From Pseudomonadota bacterium (GTDB lineage Bacteria > Desulfobacterota > Desulfobacteria > Desulfobacterales > Desulfobacteraceae): 51,430 bases of DNA. The position numbers and the translations under genes were made by a program. The stretch is taken from the NCBI GenBank assembly GCA_018821715.1, contig JAHJLN010000118.1, positions 1 to 51,430 of the forward strand, in the 5' to 3' direction. Each line of letters starts with the position of its first letter. Position 1 is the first letter of the stretch. Under the pieces are notes generated by a model, which saw only the letters and a list, made by a program, of their open reading frames with translations, was not told the DNA's origin and made no database searches. Shown here one piece after another: positions 17,321 to 23,714 of the stretch.

Positions 17321-18598
17321 CTATTTTTCTTCTGGAATATCTATATTGAATAATTGGCGGGTGACATTCAGATAAAGAGAATCATCCCTGTGGTCACCTG
17401 TATTGCGTAAAAAAAGGATGGGGTCATGAATGGTTCGACTTGCAATGGCCTGGGTCATGCGTTTGATCGCCTCAATATCTTCTTTTGAAAGGTGTTTTAA
17501 ACTTGAAAGGGTCTTGTTGCACTCGATCTCAACGATGGAAGACATTTTATCGTTCAATGCCTTAATGGTGGGAACGATGGCAAGGCTTTCCAGCCATTTC
17601 CGAAATTTTACCACTGCTTCTTCAATATATCTTTCAGCCTTGATCGTCTCTTTTCCCCGTTGCTCAATGTTTGACTCGACAATATTTTTCAAATCATCGA
17701 TATCATAGACATAGGCATTGGAAATTGAGTTGATTTGTGGGTCAATATCCCTTGGAACGGCGATATCAATAAAAAAAAGCGTCTGGTGGTGCCGTTTTTT
17801 CATGGCCCGTTTGACCTGATCCCGGGTCAGCACATACTCGGTTGCACCGGTTGAGCTGATGATAATATCAACGTCTTTTAACGCATCTTCCCTTTCCTCA
17901 AACTTGACCGCCTGTCCGTTAAATTTCCGGGCAAGTTCCACTGCATTCTTAAAGGTTCTGTTTGCCACTATAATCTGCTTTACTTTATTGGATATCAGGT
18001 GTTCCACAGCCAGCTCCGCCATTTCACCGGCACCCAGCAGCAGGACCGTTTTCTGGGATAAATCTGAAAAAATCTTATTGGCAAGTTCAATGGCCGCATA
18101 GCTTATGGAAACTGCATTATCCCCGATTCCTGTCTCTTTTCTGACTTTTTTTGCAACGGAAAAACTTTTGTGCATCAACCGATTCAGCAACACGCCCGAG
18201 GCATTATTTTCCACAGCAATCCTGTAGGCCTGCTTTATCTGGCCCAGGATCTGGGGCTCGCCCACCACCATTGAATCCAGGCTTGAGGCAACCTTGAACA
18301 GATGCAGAACCGCGTCATCATCTTTATAAGTATATAAGGCATCCTTAAACTCGGATACGGCAACATTTTTATGCCGTGACACAAACTCAATCATTTTATT
18401 AACCTGTTCGCCTGTTTCAGGAATGTATAAAATTTCCGTCCGGTTACAGGTGGAAAACACAAGGCTTTCCTTAATGTCTTTATCCTGCTTTAAAAATTCA
18501 AGGGCAGTCACGATCTCTTCACTTGAAAAAGACAGTTTTTCCCTGAGTTCAACAGGTGCGGTTTTATGGTTTGCGCCGATTAATATGATTTTTGACAT
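17321..18598 (-). CDS. hemA: glutamyl-tRNA reductase
   Basis: A 425-residue enzyme of the C5 pathway that reduces glutamyl-tRNA to glutamate-1-semialdehyde for tetrapyrrole synthesis. The N-terminal domain has GANHKTAP and the nucleophilic Cys in STCNRTEI; VVGEPQILGQIKQAY is the substrate region; the NADPH domain carries LLGAGEMAELA and ANRT; a dimerisation helix ends the chain. Last of a three-gene operon with the CcsA-like and siroheme genes, 30 bases after the former. Confidence 0.96.
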   Translation of the reverse strand: MSKIILIGANHKTAPVELREKLSFSSEEIVTALEFLKQDKDIKESLVFSTCNRTEILYIPETGEQVNKMIEFVSRHKNVAVSEFKDALYTYKDDDAVLHLFKVASSLDSMVVGEPQILGQIKQAYRIAVENNASGVLLNRLMHKSFSVAKKVRKETGIGDNAVSISYAAIELANKIFSDLSQKTVLLLGAGEMAELAVEHLISNKVKQIIVANRTFKNAVELARKFNGQAVKFEEREDALKDVDIIISSTGATEYVLTRDQVKRAMKKRHHQTLFFIDIAVPRDIDPQINSISNAYVYDIDDLKNIVESNIEQRGKETIKAERYIEEAVVKFRKWLESLAIVPTIKALNDKMSSIVEIECNKTLSSLKHLSKEDIEAIKRMTQAIASRTIHDPILFLRNTGDHRDDSLYLNVTRQLFNIDIPEEK

Positions 18599-18628
18599 TG
18601 TTCTTTCTTTATGTTGCTCTTTTTTTTC

Positions 18629-19462
18629 TTATTTTGTAAAGGCTTGATGATGACCACCCAACAGCATGTTGACGCCAAGAAATGTAAAAATAATGATAAA
18701 AAATCCAATAATGGTCATGATGGCCGATTTTCGGCCCCGCCATCCAGAATAAAGGCGCAGGTGCAATAAGGCGGCATACACTATCCATGATCCCACAGAA
18801 AAAATTTCTTTTGGATCTCCACTCCAGAACCTTCCCCAGATAGTCTTTGCATAGACAAACCCGGTCACAAGTCCGATGGTCAGCAAGACAAAGCCCGTGG
18901 TCAGACAGGTATATCCCACATTATCCAGAAGATCCAGTGAAGGGAGCCGTTTAAAAAAGAACCCCTGATGTTTTGTCTTAATTCCCTTTTCCTGCAGCAG
19001 GTACAAGATCCCTGCACCGCATGCCAGGGCAAGGGATGCCTCACCTGTAAACACCATGAGGATGTGAGAATAAAACCAGAATCCCTTTAAAACCGTATTC
19101 TGTTCAATGGGGGTTGCAGGAATTATCCATACTGCCAGCATGATGGCCGATAACAGCATTGATGCAAATACGCCGAGAATTTTAAGATCAAATTTATATT
19201 GAAAAAATAAAAACATGCCGCCCAGTGCAAGCGCTGCCACTGATAAGCTCTGGGATAAATTGTGTACCGGCACCTGCCGTGTTGTTATGGTATACACGAT
19301 GATACTGATGCAATGGAACAAAATAGCGGTTGATATCAGGCAAAGGGCTGTTTTCTGATAAATTTTCTTCTGGTTAAATAAAAACAATACATACCCTGCC
19401 ATGCTGACAATATAGAACACCGTGGCAATCTGCAGCACCATGTCCGCTGTTTGAAGATTCAT
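18629..19462 (-). CDS. ccsA: CcsA/HemX-like cytochrome c assembly family membrane protein
   Basis: A 277-residue protein with eight hydrophobic segments and a tryptophan-rich loop, IWGRFWSGDPKE, which is the WWD-type haem-handling motif of the CcsA/CcmC/CcmF family. Conserved histidines occur in flanking segments. Placement between siroheme-synthase and hemA genes is the arrangement often labelled HemX or CcsA; the role may be haem delivery for c-type cytochromes or control of HemA, and sequence alone cannot decide. Its ATG overlaps the preceding stop (ATGA). Confidence 0.85.
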   Translation of the reverse strand: MNLQTADMVLQIATVFYIVSMAGYVLFLFNQKKIYQKTALCLISTAILFHCISIIVYTITTRQVPVHNLSQSLSVAALALGGMFLFFQYKFDLKILGVFASMLLSAIMLAVWIIPATPIEQNTVLKGFWFYSHILMVFTGEASLALACGAGILYLLQEKGIKTKHQGFFFKRLPSLDLLDNVGYTCLTTGFVLLTIGLVTGFVYAKTIWGRFWSGDPKEIFSVGSWIVYAALLHLRLYSGWRGRKSAIMTIIGFFIIIFTFLGVNMLLGGHHQAFTK

Positions 19463-20133
19463 TCATCACTCCCTGTAGAAACAAGATCCTGATATTGATA
19501 TTCTTTTCCAAGAACATCCTGCAGGACTGCGTTTATTTTGATGTCATCATTTGCCCGGATCAATCCAAGAAGCCCCTTTTCAATCAGTGCATAAAATATC
19601 TTTTTATGGTCATCCGGTGCATGGCCCGATGACAGCAGCCGTTTGCGTATGGTCCCCATTAACGCTAAAAATTGCGCATACTCAGGTCCAAAATGCTTCT
19701 CAAGATCCTGCCTGATTTTCTTTGCCATGGCAGGACTTGACCCGGAGGTTGAAATTGCCACGATCAACTCTTTTCTGTCCACTATGGACGGAAGGACAAA
19801 ATCACTATTCTCCGGTGCATCCGCCACATTGCAAAGGATATTGAGAGCGGCTGCATCTTTTTTGATCTGCGCGTTGAGATCAGCATTATGGGTGGCAGCA
19901 AAAACAAGAAACCTGCCCTCTGCATCTTCTTTTTCATAGGATTTTATTTTAATACAGACCGCACCCTGTTTTAGCCCTTCAACCGAAGGAGAATGGCGAT
20001 CACTGATAAGGGTTACGCTTGCACCACATTTTTCAAGGGTTTCAGCCTTTCTTGCGCCCACCGGACCACCGCCCACAACAAGGCAGTCTTTGTCCTTTAC
20101 ATCCAGAAATATGGGGTAATATTTCATTGGCAC
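19459..20133 (-). CDS. precorrin-2 dehydrogenase / sirohydrochlorin ferrochelatase (CysG N-terminal type)
   Basis: A 224-residue Met8p/CysG-N-type protein that oxidises precorrin-2 with NAD+ and may insert iron to make siroheme. The N-terminus reads YPIFLDVKDKDCLVVGGGPVGARKAETL, with a GxGxxG-type dinucleotide site, and STSGSSPAMAKKIRQDLE is the family signature. Siroheme is needed by sulfite reductases and, in sulfate reducers, is a precursor of haem (established for the siroheme-dependent pathway). First gene of the operon leading into hemA. Confidence 0.93.
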   Translation of the reverse strand: MPMKYYPIFLDVKDKDCLVVGGGPVGARKAETLEKCGASVTLISDRHSPSVEGLKQGAVCIKIKSYEKEDAEGRFLVFAATHNADLNAQIKKDAAALNILCNVADAPENSDFVLPSIVDRKELIVAISTSGSSPAMAKKIRQDLEKHFGPEYAQFLALMGTIRKRLLSSGHAPDDHKKIFYALIEKGLLGLIRANDDIKINAVLQDVLGKEYQYQDLVSTGSDE

Positions 20134-20224
20134 CCTTTATTCAACCCTTGTTTGCATAAAATATTTAATATATATTGCCCTATAATATTTTACAATATCT
20201 AACCGGCTATTTAGGATAATTGAC

Positions 20225-21064
20225 ATGATTATTGATTCCCATACCCATATTTTCCCGGAACAGGTCAAACAGGATCGGTCCCGATACTTTGAAAATGAAC
20301 CTGAATTCAAACTGCTTTATCAGTCTTCAAAAGCCGCCATCAGCAATATTGTCGAACTCATGGAATCCATGGACACCCATCAGGTTGATATCTCCGTGAT
20401 CTGCGGGTTCCCCTGGCGGAACCCGGAATATACACGGCAAAACAATGACGTCATCATTGAATCCGTTCAAAAGTATCCAACCCGGATCAAGGGGCTTGCC
20501 TGTTTTGATGCCACCTGGGAGGGTGCTGCCCATGAAACCCAAAGATGTATTGATGCAGGTCTCTGCGGTGCGGGAGAACTGGCCTTTTATCTTTCCGGCA
20601 TTGATAAGACCGCATTGGCATGCCTTGATCCGGTCATGGAGGTCTTGCGGGACAACGGCGGCCTGCCGTGCATGATCCACACCAATGAACCTGTGGGACA
20701 CCCCTATCCCGGCAAAACACCCGTTACCCTGGAACAGATCTACTCCCTTGCCAAAACCTTTCCAGACAATAAAATCATACTGGCCCACTGGGGCGGAGGG
20801 ATCTTTTTTTACAACATCATGAAAAAAGAGACAAAAGATGTTTTTAAAAACATCTGGTATGACACGGCAGCCTCCCTGTTCTTATATGATCCGCAGATCT
20901 ATGATCTGGCAGCAACCGCCGGAATCATGGAAAAAGTCCTCTTTGGAACCGATTTCCCCTTACTGAAACCGGACCGGTATTATAAAGACATGGATAATTC
21001 TAACATCACCCCTCTTCAAAAACAGCAGGTTCTTGGGGAAAATGCAGCTGTGTTGTTCAGATAA
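20225..21064 (+). CDS. amidohydrolase family 2 metal-dependent hydrolase
   Basis: A 279-residue TIM-barrel hydrolase of the amidohydrolase-2 (ACMS decarboxylase-like) family. IDSHTHIFPE gives the HxH metal ligands, MIHTNEP and ILAHWGGG give further histidines, and LFGTDFPLL gives the catalytic Asp. Such enzymes hydrolyse or decarboxylate cyclic or carboxylic substrates; the substrate here is unknown. It stands alone, divergent from the siroheme operon across a 91-base AT-rich gap. Confidence 0.9.
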   Translation: MIIDSHTHIFPEQVKQDRSRYFENEPEFKLLYQSSKAAISNIVELMESMDTHQVDISVICGFPWRNPEYTRQNNDVIIESVQKYPTRIKGLACFDATWEGAAHETQRCIDAGLCGAGELAFYLSGIDKTALACLDPVMEVLRDNGGLPCMIHTNEPVGHPYPGKTPVTLEQIYSLAKTFPDNKIILAHWGGGIFFYNIMKKETKDVFKNIWYDTAASLFLYDPQIYDLAATAGIMEKVLFGTDFPLLKPDRYYKDMDNSNITPLQKQQVLGENAAVLFR

Positions 21065-21091
21065 TCGTTACATCCTTCTTTATTGTAACCC

Positions 21092-21349
21092 TCATGGTGC
21101 AACCCTGTCCAGCACACCCCGTACCTTGACAGCCAATTCGACTTTGGAAAAAGGCTTTTGTATAAATGCGGCGCCCTCATCCAGCACCCCCTTATGGGCA
21201 ATGATATCGGCTGTATAGCCGGACATGAACAAAAGCTTGATATCCGGATAAAGCGCCGATAGGTGTCCGGCCAGATCCCGGCCGTTCATCTCGGGCATGA
21301 CCACATCGGTCAGGAGCAGGTTAATCTTGTTGCCATGCTCCCGGGCCAA
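21092..21349 (-). pseudogene. C-terminal part of the receiver domain, cut off from the upstream hybrid kinase by TGA
   Basis: This 85-codon stretch is in the same frame as the kinase gene ending at 21350 and follows its TGA directly. It encodes the rest of a receiver domain: LLLTDVVMPEMNG with the phospho-acceptor Asp, LLFMSGYTAD, and FIQKPFS with the conserved Lys. TTG follows the stop immediately and could in principle restart translation, but no ribosome-binding site is evident. Most simply it is the orphaned 3' end of a formerly full-length hybrid kinase. Confidence 0.8.
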
Positions 21350-22834
21350 TCAGGTGGCTTCCCCCGGCGTTGCGGCGGTAATGACGGAGTAACCCAGCCG
21401 TTGGAGAATTTTTTGGGTCAATTCCAAAATTGCCGGTTCATCCTCCACCAGCAGGATGGTTTCGTTGCCCCTTGGAACGGGTTCTTCAGAAAGATCGATT
21501 TTTAATGCCTCATCAACAGACGTGCATCGGGGCAGATAAATTTTAAAGGTGGTGCCCTGACCCGGCTCGCTGTAAACATTGATGAAACCATTGTTTTGTT
21601 TGACAATGCCGTATACCGTGGCAAGGCCAATACCGGTACCCTTACCCGTTTCCTTGGTGGTGAAAAAAGGCTCGAATACGTTGTTGCAGATCTCTTTGTC
21701 CATCCCGCAACCATCGTCACTGACCGCCAAAAGGACAAAATCACCGGGGACAAAGCCTGGATGTCCAGCACAGTATGCCGGGTCAAAGGTCTTCAAACCG
21801 GTTTCAATGATAATTTTACCCCCATTGCTGATGGCGTCCCGGGCATTCAGGCAAAGATTGGCCAGAATCTGATCAATCTGGGACGGGTCCATTTTTATGG
21901 CCCACAGGTTCTCAGAAGCTTTCCAGATAAGCTTGATGTCCTCGCCGATGAGCCGCTGCAGCATGATTATCATCTGCTTGATGGTCTGATTCAAATTAAG
22001 AATTTTGGGCTCGATGACCTGTTTTCTCGCAAAGGTCAGCAATTGTTTTGTCAGGTCAGCCGACCGTTGAGCGCAAGTGAGGACTTCTTGAAGATCATGA
22101 TAAAGCGGCTCGGATGGATCAATGTCATCCATGGCTATCTGGGTATGACCGAGAATCACGGTGAGCATATTATTAAAATCATGGGCCACTCCACCGGCCA
22201 GACGGCCTACAGATTCCATTTTCCGGGCCTGGGTCAACTGGGCCTGAAGTGTCTTGTTTTCTTCCTCAGATCGCTTCCGTTCGGTTATATTGCTCATTAT
22301 GATACGGCAGATCGGCCCTGTGTCATCCTGTGAAGCTACGGCGGTCAGATGCACCCAGAAAAGCTGACCATCCTTATTCACCATCCGCAGCTCACATTCC
22401 TGGGGCTCCCTGGACTCAAAAAGCGATTTGCGATGCAGATAATAGATGTCCTGGTCTTCTTTGAGGATAAACCCGGTGAGCGGTTGATTGACCAGCTCGC
22501 TTCGGTCCATGCCCAGCAGGGTGGCGGCGGTAAGGTTGGCTTTCAGGATAAGTCCCTGCTCACTGAGGGTGATATACCCCACCGGCGCAAAGTTGTAAAG
22601 ATCCAGGTAGCGGGCATGGGAGACGTTGAGCGCTTCCTGTGCCAAGCGCAATTCCTCGTTCTGCATTTCCAGCTCGATCTGATGCACCCGCAGTTCATGG
22701 AACATCCGACGGGTTTCTTCGCTCGACAGGGAGACTAAGTCTTCAGATGATCGGGCCGCTTGTTTGAAAAAAACCGCTTCAGCCTTTTGACGCAGATCGG
22801 CCGCGTCTTCGGGTCGGCTTTTTTTATTTTTCAT
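21350..22834 (-). CDS. PAS-containing hybrid sensor histidine kinase, receiver domain truncated by in-frame TGA
   Basis: A 494-residue soluble kinase from the ATG at 22834 (AAGG nine bases upstream; an earlier ATG at 22861 lacks such a site). Order: coiled region with HELRVHQIELEMQNEELR, PAS domain with DLYNFAPVGYITLSE, HisKA with phospho-accepting His in GGVAHDFNNMLTV, HATPase with NLCLNARDAI, DDGCGMD and GTGIGLATVYGI, then the start of a receiver, ETILLVEDEPAI. TGA at 21350-21352 ends the chain before the receiver's phospho-acceptor Asp; the rest of the domain continues in frame. It overlaps the stop of the PAS-DHp gene by 11 bases, with which it shares a duplicated PAS module. Confidence 0.85.
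   Translation of the reverse strand: MKNKKSRPEDAADLRQKAEAVFFKQAARSSEDLVSLSSEETRRMFHELRVHQIELEMQNEELRLAQEALNVSHARYLDLYNFAPVGYITLSEQGLILKANLTAATLLGMDRSELVNQPLTGFILKEDQDIYYLHRKSLFESREPQECELRMVNKDGQLFWVHLTAVASQDDTGPICRIIMSNITERKRSEEENKTLQAQLTQARKMESVGRLAGGVAHDFNNMLTVILGHTQIAMDDIDPSEPLYHDLQEVLTCAQRSADLTKQLLTFARKQVIEPKILNLNQTIKQMIIMLQRLIGEDIKLIWKASENLWAIKMDPSQIDQILANLCLNARDAISNGGKIIIETGLKTFDPAYCAGHPGFVPGDFVLLAVSDDGCGMDKEICNNVFEPFFTTKETGKGTGIGLATVYGIVKQNNGFINVYSEPGQGTTFKIYLPRCTSVDEALKIDLSEEPVPRGNETILLVEDEPAILELTQKILQRLGYSVITAATPGEAT
22381..22700. repeat. duplicated PAS-module DNA, copy 1 (partner at 23231-23550)
   Basis: This stretch aligns without gaps to 23231-23550 at a constant offset of 850 bases. 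In four 60-base blocks compared by eye, identity was about 83-92 %. Both copies encode the same coiled-coil plus PAS segment in adjacent signalling genes, indicating tandem duplication. Confidence 0.85.
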
Positions 22835-23699
22835 GTTGTGAAGCCTTTTCGATATCGACAATGTTGATTTTCAAATAGGGTTTGGACTGATAGCGGGTGA
22901 TTCCCATGATTTTTTTTATCAGTCTGTCGGCTTTGATAATACCGGCCTCAATGCCTTTGATCGGTTTGTACAAGGGGTCACTCTCTTCCATATCCATCAG
23001 GAGGATTGAAGAAAAACCGGATATGACCTGCAAGGGCTGGCTCATCTCGTGACAGATGGCCCCGGCCATCTCCAGGACGCCCTGGAGCCGTTCTTTTTCC
23101 AGCAATAGTTCCCCCGCTTTCTTGCGCTCGGTAATGTCACTCACCACCATACGGCAGGTGGGTGCACCCGCGGAGTCTGTCACGGCAATCGCATCCAGCT
23201 GTGCCCAGAATGTTGCCCCGTCTTTTTTCACCATCCGCAGTTCGCATCTCTGGGGCTCCGAGGACTCAAAAAGCAATTTGCGGTGCAGATAATAGATTTC
23301 CTGATCTTGTTTAAGGATGGACCCGGAGAACGGTTGATTGACCAGCTCGCTTCGGGCCTTGCCCAGCAGGGTGGCGGCGGTGAGGTTGGTTTTCAGGATA
23401 AGTCCCTTCTCGCTAAGGGTGATATACCCCGTCGGTGCAAAATCGTAGAGATCCAGATACCGGGCATGGGAGGCATCGAGTGCTTCCTGTGCCAAGCGCA
23501 ATTCCTCGTTCTGCATTTCCAGTTCGATCTGATGCACCCGCAGTTCGTGGAGCATCTGCGTTACCTCTTTTTGGGATATGTTGTCGATATTTTCCAGGGG
23601 TGTTTTTTCCAGGACGAGCATTTCAGCTTGTCTGCGCAGCATTTGCCCTGTCGACAGTGAGCTTGTCAAAGGGCCGGCAGCTTTGGTCTCTTTTTTCAT
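22824..23699 (-). CDS. PAS domain protein with lone HisKA/DHp-like domain
   Basis: A 291-residue soluble protein; the ATG has AAAGGAG about seven bases upstream. A helical HELRVHQIELEMQNEELR segment and a PAS domain (DLYDFAPTGYITLSE, SDITERKKAGE) are followed by a HisKA-like helix pair with His in GAICHEMSQPLQVISG, ending NIVDIEKAS. There is no HATPase domain, so it cannot autophosphorylate by itself. It might be phosphorylated by, or compete with, the neighbouring kinase. Lies between the CheB-CheR and hybrid-kinase genes; 15 bases separate it from the former. Confidence 0.85.
   Translation of the reverse strand: MKKETKAAGPLTSSLSTGQMLRRQAEMLVLEKTPLENIDNISQKEVTQMLHELRVHQIELEMQNEELRLAQEALDASHARYLDLYDFAPTGYITLSEKGLILKTNLTAATLLGKARSELVNQPFSGSILKQDQEIYYLHRKLLFESSEPQRCELRMVKKDGATFWAQLDAIAVTDSAGAPTCRMVVSDITERKKAGELLLEKERLQGVLEMAGAICHEMSQPLQVISGFSSILLMDMEESDPLYKPIKGIEAGIIKADRLIKKIMGITRYQSKPYLKINIVDIEKASQHEK
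23231..23550. repeat. duplicated PAS-module DNA, copy 2 (partner at 22381-22700)
   Basis: Second copy of the 320-base module described for 22381-22700; constant offset 850 bases, no gaps seen. It lies in the PAS-DHp gene. Confidence 0.85.
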
Positions 23700-23714
23700 G
23701 ATAAAGCTCCTTTC

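Noticed and set aside
21596-22333. 245-codon plus-strand open frame opposite the histidine kinase
   Set aside because: Antisense shadow of the kinase ATPase and HisKA region; no independent motif or start site.
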